In this document: piece after piece, positions 17,293 through 26,356 of the stretch
Numbering within the stretch: position 1 is the first letter of the stretch
Layout of the letters: every line of letters begins with the position of its first letter
Origin: Ruegeria arenilitoris
GTDB taxonomy: Bacteria > Pseudomonadota > Alphaproteobacteria > Rhodobacterales > Rhodobacteraceae
Assembly: GCF_013031355.1 (NCBI RefSeq)
Contig: NZ_WPZO01000014.1
Coordinates: 1 to 64,000, forward strand
DNA: 64,000 nucleotides
Reading direction: 5' to 3'
The notes under the pieces: model-generated
What the model saw: only the letters and a program-made list of their open reading frames with translations
Database searches by the model: none
What the model was told of the DNA's origin: nothing
Translations under genes and position numbers: made by a program

Positions 17293-18420
17293 ATGATCGA
17301 TCGACGGATATTTTCACTGGGCCTCGGGTCGGCCTTGCTGACAGCCTGTTCAACCGGTGCGCCCACCAATACGCCCGCCTCGCGGATGCGCCCGGTGCCC
17401 AATGCCGGGTGGGACGCCTGGGTTGCAAGTTTCAAGGGCCGGGCGTCGGCGCAAGGGATTTCACAGAACACCCTCAACCTTGCCTTTCAGGGGTCAGGCT
17501 ATTTGCCCGAGGTGATCGAGCGCGACCGCAATCAGGTCGAATTCAAACGCTCGCTTGAGGATTATCTGGCGATTGCGGCTTCGGACGAGCGGATCGACAC
17601 CGGCAAGCAGATGCTGGTGCGCCACGCAGGCACCCTGTCGCAGATCGAGGCGAAATATGGTGTCGACAAAGAGGTGGTCGTGGCGGTTTGGGGGCTGGAA
17701 AGCCGCTATGGCGCGCGGCGCGGAGATGTGCCGGTGATCTCGGCGGTGTCCACGCTGGCCTATGACGGACGGCGCGGCGCGTTCTTTGAAAAGCAACTGG
17801 TGGCGGCACTGCAGATTATTCAGGAGGGTGACACTAGCCCTGCCAACATGACCGGCAGCTGGGCCGGAGCGATGGGGCATACACAGTTCATCCCGACGTC
17901 TTATCTAGCTTATGCGGTGGATTTCACCGGCGACGGGCGGCGGGATATCTGGTCGGATGATCCGACGGATTCGCTGGCCTCAACCGCCGCTTATCTGGCG
18001 CGCGCGGGTTGGGTGCGGGGACGGCCTTGGGGGGGTGAGGCCGGTACTGTCTCGGGCACGCCGGTTGCAGTGCTACAGCCGCAACAACCGGGGCCGCGTA
18101 TTGCGGTGTTCCGCAACTTTCAGGTGATCAAACGTTACAATAACTCGGACAGCTATGCGATTGGGGTCGGGCATCTGTCTGACCGGATCGCGGGCGGTGC
18201 GCCGTTTCAGGCCTCGTTCGGGCCGGATGCTACGGGGCTGACGCTGGAGGACCGTAAAGAGCTTCAGCGCCGCCTGACCTCGGCGGGCTACGACACGCAG
18301 GGCGCGGACGGGGTGATTGGCAAGAATACCGAATCTGCGATCAGCGGATATCAACGTGCCAATGGGTTGGCCGTTACCGGCAAACCCTCGGTCGAGTTGT
18401 TGCGGCAGTTGGGCGGTTAG
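17293..18420 (+). CDS. lytic murein transglycosylase (MltB-like) with peptidoglycan-binding domain
   Basis: 375 residues from the ATG at 17293, which gives a proper lipoprotein signal (LGSALLTAC, lipid-modified C19). The MltB/SLT catalytic domain spans about 35-300. The catalytic glutamate is E136 in VWGLESRYG, followed by the [13 protein letters not shown] signature. A peptidoglycan-binding domain of the PF01471 type is at about 308-375 ([16 protein letters not shown]). It cleaves glycan strands in the periplasm to 1,6-anhydro products. Its stop overlaps the accA stop by four bases in convergent orientation. Confidence 0.92.
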   Translation: MIDRRIFSLGLGSALLTACSTGAPTNTPASRMRPVPNAGWDAWVASFKGRASAQGISQNTLNLAFQGSGYLPEVIERDRNQVEFKRSLEDYLAIAASDERIDTGKQMLVRHAGTLSQIEAKYGVDKEVVVAVWGLESRYGARRGDVPVISAVSTLAYDGRRGAFFEKQLVAALQIIQEGDTSPANMTGSWAGAMGHTQFIPTSYLAYAVDFTGDGRRDIWSDDPTDSLASTAAYLARAGWVRGRPWGGEAGTVSGTPVAVLQPQQPGPRIAVFRNFQVIKRYNNSDSYAIGVGHLSDRIAGGAPFQASFGPDATGLTLEDRKELQRRLTSAGYDTQGADGVIGKNTESAISGYQRANGLAVTGKPSVELLRQLGG

Positions 18421-19379
18421 GCCGCCAACCCTTTCGAGCCAATATCGAGGAATTTCTGACGGCGGTCCTGAATCAGGGCTGCCGCATCCTTGCCGTCCAG
18501 CTCTTGCAGCATGGCGGCAATTGCCGAGCGCACCGATTCAACCGTCGCTTCGCGATCCCGGTGGGCACCGCCTTTGGGTTCAGTAATGATCCGGTCGCAA
18601 ACGCCCAGCTTGTGCAGGTCCTGTGCAGTCAGACGCAGCGCCTCGGCAGCTTCGCGCATCTTCTCGGCATCCTTCCACAGGATCGAGGCGCAGCCCTCGG
18701 GCGAGATCACCGAATAAACCGAATGCTCCAGCATTGCGACGCGGTTGGCCGTGGCAAAGGCCACAGCCCCGCCTGAACCACCTTCGCCGATGATCACCGA
18801 CACCAGCGGAACACCGATCTTCAGGCACATCTCGGTCGAGCGCGCGATGGCCTCAGATTGACCGCGTTCCTCGGCCCCTTTACCAGGATAGGCACCTGCC
18901 GTGTCGATCAGAGTGATCACCGGCAGGCCAAAACGGCCGGCCATTTCCATCAGGCGCACAGCCTTGCGATAGCCTTCGGGGCGGGCCATGCCAAAGTTGC
19001 GTTCGATCCGCGACTTGGTGTCCGAGCCCTTTTCGTGGCCGATCACCATCACCGGCTGATCGTTGAACCGGGCCAAACCGCCAATGACGGCCAGATCGTC
19101 GGCAAAGTTCCGGTCCCCGGCCAGCGGGGTGAATTCGGTGAACAGGGCGTCAACGTAATCGTTGCAATGCGGGCGTTCCGGGTGGCGGGCCACCTGGCAT
19201 TTCCGCCAGGGGGTCAGTTCGCCATAGAGCTCCTCCAGCAGCTTGGCGGCTTTGGCGTCCAGCGCTGCGGCTTCTTCGGCCACGTCCATCTCTTCGTTGG
19301 CGCGGGCCAGCGCGCGCAGTTCCTCGGCCTTGCCTTCGATTTCGGCCAGGGGTTTTTCGAAATCCAGATACTGGGTCAT
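18417..19379 (-). CDS. accA: acetyl-CoA carboxylase carboxyltransferase subunit alpha
   Basis: 320 residues, normal for AccA. The start at 19379 ([11 protein letters not shown]) follows GAGAGG, and the frame also extends to a TTG at 19391. The crotonase-like carboxyltransferase fold is clear, with [11 protein letters not shown], the oxyanion-hole glycines in GEGGSGGA and the typical [12 protein letters not shown]. AccA and AccD transfer the carboxyl group from carboxybiotin to acetyl-CoA to make malonyl-CoA, the first step of fatty acid synthesis. It stands alone, as accA often does. It is convergent with the lytic transglycosylase gene. Confidence 0.95.
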   Translation of the reverse strand: MTQYLDFEKPLAEIEGKAEELRALARANEEMDVAEEAAALDAKAAKLLEELYGELTPWRKCQVARHPERPHCNDYVDALFTEFTPLAGDRNFADDLAVIGGLARFNDQPVMVIGHEKGSDTKSRIERNFGMARPEGYRKAVRLMEMAGRFGLPVITLIDTAGAYPGKGAEERGQSEAIARSTEMCLKIGVPLVSVIIGEGGSGGAVAFATANRVAMLEHSVYSVISPEGCASILWKDAEKMREAAEALRLTAQDLHKLGVCDRIITEPKGGAHRDREATVESVRSAIAAMLQELDGKDAAALIQDRRQKFLDIGSKGLAA

Positions 19380-19500
19380 GACGCCTCTCAACGCGGAAGT
19401 TCATTGCTATATGACCTGTGGTTGCCCCGGATGCAACTCAGCAAGATTTGTGGATGCGGAATATGCAACCACGGATGGGCAAAGAGAAGGAAGGACACCA

Positions 19501-20397
19501 ATGCCGACCAGCTATGAAAACCGCATTCTGCGCGTGCTGGACTATATCCACGACCACCCCGCCGGGGATCTGTCGCTGGATGCGCTGGCCGACGTGGCCG
19601 CGATGTCCCGGTTTCATTGGCATCGGGTGTTTCGCGCCCTGACCGGTGAAACCTGCGCGCAGGCGGTGCGTCGTATCCGTCTGCATCGTGCGGCCGTCGC
19701 GTTGGTTCAATCCGACAAAACGTTGGCGCGGATTGCGTCGGACGTTGGCTATCCCAACCTGAACTCCTTTGCACGGGCCTTTTCCGAGGCCTACGGCAGC
19801 AGCCCTGCCGCATTTCGCAAGGCCGGGCAGTTTCTGCCCGCCCATCCACGATTCAGAACCGGAGAGTATCCAATGTATCCAGTAACCACCCGAACCGAAC
19901 CCGCCCGCCGCGTTATCGGCCTGCCGCACAAAGGTGCCTATGCTGAGATCGGCAAGAGCTTTGAGGCCTTCGGGGCCTTGTGCGAATCCCGTCAGCTGTG
20001 GCCGCAGGTCGGGCCGGTGATTGGCATCTACCTCGACAGCCCAGACGCGGTGCCCGTCGAGGAACTGCGCAGCTATGCGGGGGCTGAATTCTGCGGTGAC
20101 GAAACACCCGAAGGCATGGAGGCCGTGCAAATCCCCGGCGGCAAGACGGCCGTTCTGACCTTCAAGGGCCCGTATTCGGGGCTTGGGGCAGCCTATCACA
20201 GCCTGTTCGGCAACTGGTTGCCGGAATCGGGTGAGGAGCCGGCGGATCAGCCCTGTTACGAAATCTACCTGAACGACCCCCGCGATACCGCGCCCGAGGA
20301 GTTGCTGACGGAAATCTGCCTGCCGCTGAAGTTACTCAGTTCGGCCACAGGACCGGGTAAAGCGATGCGACCAGCAGCGCCGCCATTGTCCAGTTGA
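19501..20397 (+). CDS. AraC family regulator with GyrI-like effector domain
   Basis: 298 residues. The ATG at 19501 is preceded by GGAAGG, and the much longer upstream frame is antisense to accA and was not used. Residues 5-105 are the two helix-turn-helix motifs of an AraC regulator (SLDALADVAAMSRFHWHRVF; IASDVGYPNLNSFARAF). Residues 130-285 are a GyrI-like small-molecule-binding domain, as in Rob and SbmC (IPGGKTAVLTFKGPYSGL). Such proteins sense drugs or hydrophobic compounds. The last 20 codons run 62 bases past the convergent lysE stop, and the family usually ends near LPLK, so the tail may be a recent extension. Confidence 0.88.
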   Translation: MPTSYENRILRVLDYIHDHPAGDLSLDALADVAAMSRFHWHRVFRALTGETCAQAVRRIRLHRAAVALVQSDKTLARIASDVGYPNLNSFARAFSEAYGSSPAAFRKAGQFLPAHPRFRTGEYPMYPVTTRTEPARRVIGLPHKGAYAEIGKSFEAFGALCESRQLWPQVGPVIGIYLDSPDAVPVEELRSYAGAEFCGDETPEGMEAVQIPGGKTAVLTFKGPYSGLGAAYHSLFGNWLPESGEEPADQPCYEIYLNDPRDTAPEELLTEICLPLKLLSSATGPGKAMRPAAPPLSS

Positions 20398-20932
20398 ACA
20401 CCACCAACCGGCGCGGGTTCGTGAGGACTCGTGCCATTTGCTGCCCCAAAACGGTCCATGTGCTGACTGACGGCAGGTTCACCGCGCCAAAGATCAGTGC
20501 CACGATCACGATGGCCTGCAACGTATGGTCCGGCGTGTAGGCAGTGGTGGCCGTCAGGGCCATGGCCCAGGCCTTGGGATTGACCCATTGAAACGCGGCG
20601 GCTTGCAGGAAGGTCATGGGATCGCCCTCAGACGCCTTGCCCTTGGTTGGGGCTGCATGTGCGATTTTCCAGGCCAGAAACAGCAGATACCCGACCGAGG
20701 CGAGTTTCAGCGCCGTGTAGCTGACCGGATACTTGTCGAACAGCTGCACCAGCCCGGTTCCGACCAGCAGGACCATGATGGTAAATCCCAGACCGATCCC
20801 CAGCATATGCGGGATGGTGCGGCGAAAACCGAAATTGGCGCCCGACGCCATCAGCATCAGGTTGTTCGGCCCCGGTGTGATGGACGAAACAAAGGCAAAG
20901 GCGATCAGGGCCAGAAGGATGTCATAGGTCAT
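20336..20932 (-). CDS. LysE/RhtB family amino acid exporter
   Basis: 198 residues with six hydrophobic segments and the LysE/RhtB signature SSITPGPNNLMLMASG near the N-terminus. The family exports amino acids or homoserine lactone-like compounds across the inner membrane. The divergent neighbour is an Lrp-type regulator, the classic arrangement for exporters induced by their own substrate. The start at 20932 has no strong ribosome-binding site, but the N-terminus fits the family. Its 3' end overlaps the convergent AraC gene. Confidence 0.88.
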   Translation of the reverse strand: MTYDILLALIAFAFVSSITPGPNNLMLMASGANFGFRRTIPHMLGIGLGFTIMVLLVGTGLVQLFDKYPVSYTALKLASVGYLLFLAWKIAHAAPTKGKASEGDPMTFLQAAAFQWVNPKAWAMALTATTAYTPDHTLQAIVIVALIFGAVNLPSVSTWTVLGQQMARVLTNPRRLVVFNWTMAALLVASLYPVLWPN

Positions 20933-21005
20933 GGTGGCTATAATTGCCGCAAAACGACCAAATGAAATTGCGTTTTCGTGCGTGATTGCAGTAATCTTAC
21001 AATTA

Positions 21006-21458
21006 ATGACGAAAGTCGACCAAATAAATCAACAGATATTGCGTGAGCTGTCCCGCGATGGCCGCATCAGCAATCTGGAACTGGCGGACCGCGTTGGCCT
21101 GTCGCCTTCGGCCTGTCTGCGCCGGGTGCAGGAACTTGAGCGCGTGGGCGTGATCTCGGGCTATCGCGCGGTACTGAACCCGGCGGCGATGGGGGTGGGG
21201 TTCGTGGCCTATATCGGCGTTGGTCTGGGCGAGCATACCAAGGCTGCGCAGGAAGGGTTCGAACGCGCCTTGCAACGCGCGCCGGAGGTGGTGGAATGTC
21301 ACAATATCACTGGCACGATCGAATACTTGCTGCGCGTGGAATGCACCGACCTTGCCGCATACAAGACCTTTCACACCGACGTTTTGGGAACCTTGCCGCA
21401 TGTGACGTCGATCACGTCCTACGTTGTGATGGGATCCCCCAAGGACATGCGCGCCTGA
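21006..21458 (+). CDS. Lrp/AsnC family transcriptional regulator
   Basis: 150 residues from ATG 21006. The N-terminal helix-turn-helix (ILRELSRDGRISNLELADRVGLSPSACLRRV) is followed by the RAM ligand-binding domain (ECHNITGTIEYLLRVEC). The frame also runs upstream to 20931 but the family N-terminus is MTKVDQIN. It is divergent from the LysE exporter with a 73-base shared region, so it most likely switches that gene in response to an amino acid. Confidence 0.9.
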   Translation: MTKVDQINQQILRELSRDGRISNLELADRVGLSPSACLRRVQELERVGVISGYRAVLNPAAMGVGFVAYIGVGLGEHTKAAQEGFERALQRAPEVVECHNITGTIEYLLRVECTDLAAYKTFHTDVLGTLPHVTSITSYVVMGSPKDMRA

Positions 21459-21575
21459 CGGGTGGAAAAGTTAACTGTAACCGTCTTGCCGGGCAAAAAC
21501 TGAGGTCATAATGTTATCTCAAAGGTTCAACAATTGGGGATCAACCTTAGCTGGACCAAATTCAGGGAGATGACC

Positions 21576-22154
21576 ATGACATTCGTCCGGACCAGTGCGC
21601 TTGCCGCAGCTTTGGCGTTAATCGCCGGGGCAGCAATGTCCGCGCCATTGAAACTGCAACCCGCCAACCCGCAGCCCAGCCCGAAGGCCGGGTTGAACGT
21701 GAAATACTATGGTACAGGCAATCAACACAAAAAGATCCGAGATCTGAGCCAGGCCAAAAGCTTGCTGTCTCAGGCGCAGCCCGGAAAACCTTTGCGGGGG
21801 TTAGACTATGCTGACACCAGCAAGGGTGAGGATGTCATGACGTTCGACGGTGCTTACAATGTTGCCGCCGAGGTCACGGGGTATATGCGATTTGATTCAC
21901 CCGGAATCTACGAACTCGAAACATGGTCCAACGACGGGATAGAAGCATGGGTTGGTGGTCAACAGATTGGCCACGTGAATGGCATTCAGGGGTGCGAAGC
22001 CAATCAGCGAACCGAGGTGGAAGTACCGCAAGCCGGGTGGTATCCGCTGAAAATCTATTATTACCAGAAACTCGGAACGTCTTGTCTGATGATGAAGTCG
22101 GGCAAACAGGGTGAGCGTTTCACCTGGACGCCCAACAACGTCTTCGGTCGGTAA
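21576..22154 (+). CDS. secreted PA14-like domain protein
   Basis: 192 residues from the ATG at 21576, six bases after GGGAG. A second ATG at 21570 has no spacing. A signal peptide covers about residues 1-21 (SALAAALALIAGAAMSA). The rest resembles a PA14 beta-barrel: LNVKYYGTG, then GYMRFDSPGIYELETWSNDGIEAWVGG with the acidic and Asn/Asp-Gly ligand loop seen in carbohydrate-binding PA14 domains, and AGWYPLKIYYYQ. PA14 domains bind glycans or cell-surface ligands. It is a single gene with its own terminator. Confidence 0.7.
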   Translation: MTFVRTSALAAALALIAGAAMSAPLKLQPANPQPSPKAGLNVKYYGTGNQHKKIRDLSQAKSLLSQAQPGKPLRGLDYADTSKGEDVMTFDGAYNVAAEVTGYMRFDSPGIYELETWSNDGIEAWVGGQQIGHVNGIQGCEANQRTEVEVPQAGWYPLKIYYYQKLGTSCLMMKSGKQGERFTWTPNNVFGR

Positions 22155-22160
22155 GTAGAA

Positions 22161-22185
22161 AGGCGCCCCGCAGGGCGCCTTTTTT
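22161..22185 (+). terminator. rho-independent terminator
   Basis: A perfect eight-base stem, AGGCGCCC / GGGCGCCT, with loop CGCA followed by a T run. It ends the PA14-like gene transcript. Confidence 0.9.
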
Positions 22186-22187
22186 CA

Positions 22188-23150
22188 TTAGGCGTTGGCG
22201 GCGATCAGTTCGGCCTGCGCCACAATGACTTCGGCCTGTTTGATCGAAGCGATATCGACCAGACGCCCTTTGTAAACGGTGGCACCTTCACCATTGGCCT
22301 TTGCTTGCTCCATCGCGGCCAGAATTTCGCGCGCTTCGGAAACAGCCTCGTCCGACGGGGTAAAGACCTGGTTGGCCAAAGCGATCTGTTTCGGGTGGAT
22401 CGCCCATTTGCCCACCATGCCCAGCGTGGCCGAGCGTTTGGCCTGCGCGATATAGCCCTCGTCATCCGAGAAATCGCCGAACGGCCCGTCCACCGGCAGC
22501 ACGCCATGGGTGCGGCACGCCGCGACGATGGCGGCCTGCGCCCAGTGCCACGGATCGGACCAGTGCTTTTCACCCTCGCGCAGCATGTAATAGTTCTCCT
22601 GCGTGCCGCCGATGCCGGTGGTCTGCATTCCCATCGAGGCTGCAAAATCCGCCGCACCCAGGCTCATCGCTTGCATCCGGGGGGATGAGGCTGCGATCTC
22701 TTCGACATGGGCGATACCCGCGGCGGATTCGATAATGACTTCAAAGCTGACCGGTTTGGTGCGGCCCTTGGCGCGCTCAATGGCGGTAACCAAGGCATCT
22801 ACTGCGTAGACATCCGCCGCGCAGCCGACCTTGGGGATCATGATCTGGTCCAGACGGTCGCCTGCCTGTTCCAGCAGATCGACCACATCGCGATACCAAT
22901 AAGGCGTGTCCAGCCCGTTGATCCGGACGGACATATACTTGTTGCCCCAATCGGCAGTGTTTAGCGCCTCGATCACGTTGGCGCGCGCGACGTTTTTGTC
23001 CGACGGCGCGACCGAGTCTTCAAGGTCGAGGTTGATCACATCCGCTGCCGATGCAGCCATTTTCGGGAACAGCTTGGTGTTCGATCCCGGCCCGAACAGC
23101 TGACAACGGTTGGGGCGCGCGGGGGCGGCGGGTTGAATGCGAAAGCTCAT
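22188..23150 (-). CDS. mcl1: L-malyl-CoA/beta-methylmalyl-CoA lyase
   Basis: 320 residues from the ATG at 23150, preceded by GAGG. A CitE/HpcH-type lyase with the typical start RIQPAAPARPNRCQLFGPGS and metal-binding acidic motifs NLDLEDSV and FEVIIESAAG, then IGGTQENYYM. The Rhodobacter enzyme cleaves malyl-CoA to acetyl-CoA and glyoxylate, and methylmalyl-CoA to propionyl-CoA and glyoxylate, in the ethylmalonyl-CoA pathway. In roseobacters it serves assimilation of acetate and C1/C2 compounds. It is divergent from the D-amino acid operon. Confidence 0.9.
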   Translation of the reverse strand: MSFRIQPAAPARPNRCQLFGPGSNTKLFPKMAASAADVINLDLEDSVAPSDKNVARANVIEALNTADWGNKYMSVRINGLDTPYWYRDVVDLLEQAGDRLDQIMIPKVGCAADVYAVDALVTAIERAKGRTKPVSFEVIIESAAGIAHVEEIAASSPRMQAMSLGAADFAASMGMQTTGIGGTQENYYMLREGEKHWSDPWHWAQAAIVAACRTHGVLPVDGPFGDFSDDEGYIAQAKRSATLGMVGKWAIHPKQIALANQVFTPSDEAVSEAREILAAMEQAKANGEGATVYKGRLVDIASIKQAEVIVAQAELIAANA

Positions 23151-23209
23151 CTGGACCTCGTGCAAGAAAGGAAATTACGATTTTCTTGCCATATGAGGTA
23201 TTAAATTGC

Positions 23210-23302
23210 GCGAAGCTTCGCAAGCGTCTTTGTGCAGCTGCGGCAATGCAATCGCAGCATCTGCCGTGGGTTGGGGTCTGCGTGGTGATTAAAGATTAAT
23301 CA
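23210..23302. promoter_or_regulatory. divergent promoter region with two palindromes
   Basis: Between mcl1 and the dgcN operon lie GCGAAGCTTCGC (23210-23221, perfect 12-base palindrome) and TGATTA-AAGAT-TAATCA (23286-23302). The first is nearer mcl1 and the second nearer dgcN. They are good candidates for two separate operators. Which proteins bind is unknown, because no regulator gene lies next to them. Confidence 0.35.
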
Positions 23303-23444
23303 GTGTGAAAACTTGGGAGATTTTTGCGCGCTGACTTCTATCTGTGCAAAAATTTCCCTCTCGGGCAACTGAACCCGAAGGAAAACGCGAAACACTCGCT
23401 AAGCACGTCCCTTAGCCTGCGTCGGAATCAAAGGAGTGACCGCA

Positions 23445-24446
23445 ATGATCGAGACACCGTACCTGCTGTTTTTGGGCGATGCGCCCGACCAATTGGCGGC
23501 CAAAGTAGCAGTTGGAATTAAGGACTGGCGCCCCGAAAACGCCGTGGGCCAGTACCGGATGGACGGCTGCAAGGCCGATCTGGGCCTGACGGACATGACC
23601 CTGACCGAGGCGAAAGCGGCCGGGGCAAAGACCCTTGTCATCGGTGTGGCCAACCGCGGTGGCGTGATCAGCCAGGAATGGAAAAAGGTTCTGGTCATGG
23701 CGCTGGAAGAAGGGTTCGACCTCGCCTCGGGTTTGCACAACCTGTTGCGCGACGAACCCGATCTGGTTGCCGTTGCCGAGGCGACCGGCCAGAAACTGCA
23801 CGACGTGCGCGTACCCGAAGTCGACTATCCGATTGCCAATGGCATCAAGCGTAAGGGCAAGCGGTGTCTGGCCGTGGGCACCGATTGCTCGGTCGGCAAG
23901 ATGTACACCGCTCTGGCAATGGATGCCGAGATGCGCGAGCGTGGTATGAAATCGACCTTCCGCGCCACCGGTCAGACCGGCATTCTGATCACCGGTGACG
24001 GTGTGCCGCTGGACGCAGTGATCGCCGACTTCATGGCCGGCTCTGTCGAATGGCTGACACCCGACAATGACGACGACCACTGGGATCTGATCGAAGGGCA
24101 GGGGTCGCTGTTCCACGTGTCTTATTCGGGCGTGACCATGGCTCTGGTCCACGGTGGTCAGCCCGACGCGCTGATCCTGTGCCACGAACCGACGCGCGAG
24201 CATATGCGTGGCCTGCCGACCTATCAGCTGCCGACGCTTGAAACCTTGCGTGACACTGCGCTGGCGCTGTCCAAAGTCGGCAACCCGGATTGCCAGGTCG
24301 TGGGCGTTTCGGTCAACACGCAGCACATGTCCGAGGAAGACGCATCGGCCTATCTGGCCAAGATCGAAGCCGACATGGGCCTGCCCGCGACCGACCCGTT
24401 CCGTTTCGGTTCGGGTAAGTTGGTGGACGCGCTGGCCGCGATGTGA
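23445..24446 (+). CDS. dgcN: DUF1611 family protein, D-glutamate N-acetyltransferase (DgcN-type)
   Basis: 333 residues from the ATG at 23445, eight bases after AAGGAG. A GTG nine bases earlier is the alternative. DUF1611 proteins have an N-terminal Rossmann-like part and a C-terminal P-loop-like part; here GTDCSVGK is at 145-152. In marine bacteria a member, DgcN, was shown to N-acetylate D-glutamate as the first step of a D-glutamate catabolic route with DgcA. The next gene here is a DgcA-type enzyme and the third a D-amino acid aminotransferase-like enzyme, so the same role is likely. The activity itself is inferred from family and context. Confidence 0.8.
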   Translation: MIETPYLLFLGDAPDQLAAKVAVGIKDWRPENAVGQYRMDGCKADLGLTDMTLTEAKAAGAKTLVIGVANRGGVISQEWKKVLVMALEEGFDLASGLHNLLRDEPDLVAVAEATGQKLHDVRVPEVDYPIANGIKRKGKRCLAVGTDCSVGKMYTALAMDAEMRERGMKSTFRATGQTGILITGDGVPLDAVIADFMAGSVEWLTPDNDDDHWDLIEGQGSLFHVSYSGVTMALVHGGQPDALILCHEPTREHMRGLPTYQLPTLETLRDTALALSKVGNPDCQVVGVSVNTQHMSEEDASAYLAKIEADMGLPATDPFRFGSGKLVDALAAM

Positions 24447-24456
24447 TCTGAACAAC

Positions 24457-24492
24457 GCGCCGGAGGCGGGGTTCTTCGCCCCGGCGCCTTTT
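24457..24492 (+). terminator. intercistronic terminator-like hairpin
   Basis: GCGCCGG (24457-24463) pairs with CCGGCGC (24481-24487), with a smaller GGCG/CGCC stem inside, followed after one base by TTTT. It sits in the 69 bases between dgcN and dgcA. It may reduce read-through into dgcA or protect the dgcN message end. Confidence 0.5.
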
Positions 24493-24515
24493 GGAAAAGA
24501 TGAAGGAGCGTTTGC

Positions 24516-25481
24516 GTGCAGGTAGAGGTCTCTCGTGATGTGTTTCGGCTGGCGCAGGTGTTCACCATCTCGCGCGGGTCGCGGACCGAGGCAAAGGTGC
24601 TGACGGTTCGGATTTCCGATGGAACTCATCAGGGCTGGGGCGAATGCGTTCCCTATGCGCGTTATGATGAGACGCTCGAGTCGGTTGAGGCCGAGATTGC
24701 GGGTCTGCCTGCCGAGTTTACCCGCCAGTCGCTGATGGACCTGTTGCCTGCTGGCGCCGCCCGGAACGCCGTGGATTGCGCCCTTTGGGACCTGGAAAGC
24801 AAGCGCGCGGGCAAACGGGCGTGGGATCTGGCCGGGATGCCAATTCCGGGGCCTGAGATCACCGCCTACACCCTGTCGCTGGACACGCCAGAAGCGATGC
24901 AGGCGCAGGCGGCGCAGAATGCGCACCGTCCCTTGCTGAAGATAAAGCTGGGCACGCCGGACGACATGCCCCGGTTGGAAGCCGTGCGCGCAGGGGCGCC
25001 CAAGTCCAAGATCATCGTGGATGCAAACGAGGGCTGGTCGGCCGAGGTGTATGCCGATCTTGCGCCGCATCTGGTGCGATTAGGCGTTGAGCTGGTCGAG
25101 CAGCCTCTGCCCGCGGGGGAAGACCATGCGCTGATCGGGATGGAGCGCCCGGTGCCTGTCTGTGCTGACGAATCCTGCCATGACCGCACCAGCCTGCCTG
25201 CCTTGAAGGGCAAATATGATGTGGTGAACATCAAGCTGGATAAAACCGGTGGCCTGACCGAGGCGCTGGCCCTGCGTGAAGCGGCGCTTGCCGAAGGCTA
25301 CAAAGTCATGGTCGGCTGCATGGTCGGCAGCTCGCTAGCCATGGCCCCTGCGACCCTGTTGGCACAGGGTGCGATGGTAACGGACCTTGACGGCCCGCTT
25401 CTGTTGGCCGAAGACCGCGAAAACCCGCTGATTTTTGATGACGCCGGAGTGCACCCGCCTGTGGCGACGCTCTGGGGCTGA
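24516..25481 (+). CDS. dgcA: N-acetyl-D-glutamate racemase DgcA (enolase superfamily)
   Basis: 321 residues with a GTG start seven bases after GAAGGAG. A muconate-lactonizing/dipeptide epimerase-type enolase-superfamily enzyme. Visible active-site residues are the K142-x-K144 pair (LLKIKLG), metal ligands D169 (VDANEGW), E195 (VEQPLP) and D218 (CADES), and K240 (VNIKLDKTGG), giving the two-base racemisation machinery. In the described pathway DgcA converts N-acetyl-D-glutamate to the L-form. Many relatives are annotated as dipeptide epimerase. The DUF1611 gene upstream favours DgcA. Confidence 0.82.
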   Translation: MQVEVSRDVFRLAQVFTISRGSRTEAKVLTVRISDGTHQGWGECVPYARYDETLESVEAEIAGLPAEFTRQSLMDLLPAGAARNAVDCALWDLESKRAGKRAWDLAGMPIPGPEITAYTLSLDTPEAMQAQAAQNAHRPLLKIKLGTPDDMPRLEAVRAGAPKSKIIVDANEGWSAEVYADLAPHLVRLGVELVEQPLPAGEDHALIGMERPVPVCADESCHDRTSLPALKGKYDVVNIKLDKTGGLTEALALREAALAEGYKVMVGCMVGSSLAMAPATLLAQGAMVTDLDGPLLLAEDRENPLIFDDAGVHPPVATLWG

Positions 25482-25491
25482 GGAGAGATAC

Positions 25492-26352
25492 ATGACCCGC
25501 ACCGTTTACGTAAATGGCGAATACCTGCCCGAGACCGAGGCCAAGGTGTCCATCTTTGACCGTGGTTTCCTGTTCGCAGACGCCGTTTACGAAGTCACCA
25601 GCGTACTGGACGGCAAGCTGATCGATTTCGAAGGCCACGCGGTACGCCTCAAGCGGTCGTTGGACGAGCTGGAGATGGCAGAGCCCTGCACCAAGGAAGA
25701 GCTGCTGGAGATTCACCGCAAGCTGGTTGAGCTGAACGGCATTGAGGAGGGCCTGATCTATCTGCAGGTCAGCCGTGGCTCAGACGGCGACCGGGATTTC
25801 GTGTTCCCGTCCGCCGATACCAAACCCAGCCTCGTGCTGTTCACCCAGAACAAGCCCGGCCTGGCCGACAGCCCTGCGGCCAAGAAAGGCGCCAAGATCA
25901 TCTCGATTGAAGATATCCGCTGGGGCCGTCGTGACATCAAGACCGTGCAGCTGCTCTACCCGTCGATGGGCAAGATGATGGCCAAGAAGGCGGGCTGCGA
26001 TGATGCGTGGCTGGTCGAGGACGGCTATGTCACCGAGGGCACCAGCAACAACGCCTATTTCGTGAAAAGCGGCAAGATCGTCACCCGCCCGCTGTCCAAC
26101 GACATTCTGCACGGCATCACCCGTAAGGCCGTGCTGCGCATGGCAGCTGAGGCACAGATGGAAATTGAAGAGCGTCTGTTCACCATCGACGAGGCGAAAG
26201 AGGCAGATGAGGCCTTTACCACCTCGGCCAGCGCATTTGTCATGCCGGTGGTTGAGATCGACGGGGTGACATTGGGCGACGGCACGCCGGGTCCGATTTC
26301 GAAACGCCTGCGTGAGATCTATCTGGACGAAAGCCGCAAGGCCGCGATCTAA
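25492..26352 (+). CDS. D-amino acid aminotransferase (class IV PLP)
   Basis: 286 residues from the ATG at 25492, just after AGGAGAG and ten bases past the dgcA stop. A class IV (fold type IV) aminotransferase: VSIFDRGFLFADAVYEV at the N-terminus, the PLP lysine K150 in RRDIKTVQLL, and EGTSNNAYFV for the phosphate/carboxylate site. It is close to D-alanine aminotransferase, which moves the amino group between D-amino acids and 2-oxoglutarate or pyruvate and forms D-glutamate. It would feed D-glutamate into DgcN/DgcA. Branched-chain aminotransferase is the alternative but is less likely here. Confidence 0.87.
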   Translation: MTRTVYVNGEYLPETEAKVSIFDRGFLFADAVYEVTSVLDGKLIDFEGHAVRLKRSLDELEMAEPCTKEELLEIHRKLVELNGIEEGLIYLQVSRGSDGDRDFVFPSADTKPSLVLFTQNKPGLADSPAAKKGAKIISIEDIRWGRRDIKTVQLLYPSMGKMMAKKAGCDDAWLVEDGYVTEGTSNNAYFVKSGKIVTRPLSNDILHGITRKAVLRMAAEAQMEIEERLFTIDEAKEADEAFTTSASAFVMPVVEIDGVTLGDGTPGPISKRLREIYLDESRKAAI

Positions 26353-26356
26353 AGCA

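Noticed and set aside
23412-25070. 552-codon minus-strand frame across dgcN and dgcA
   Set aside because: The plus strand has two genes with active-site motifs and ribosome-binding sites. The long open minus frame is a by-product of GC-rich codon use.
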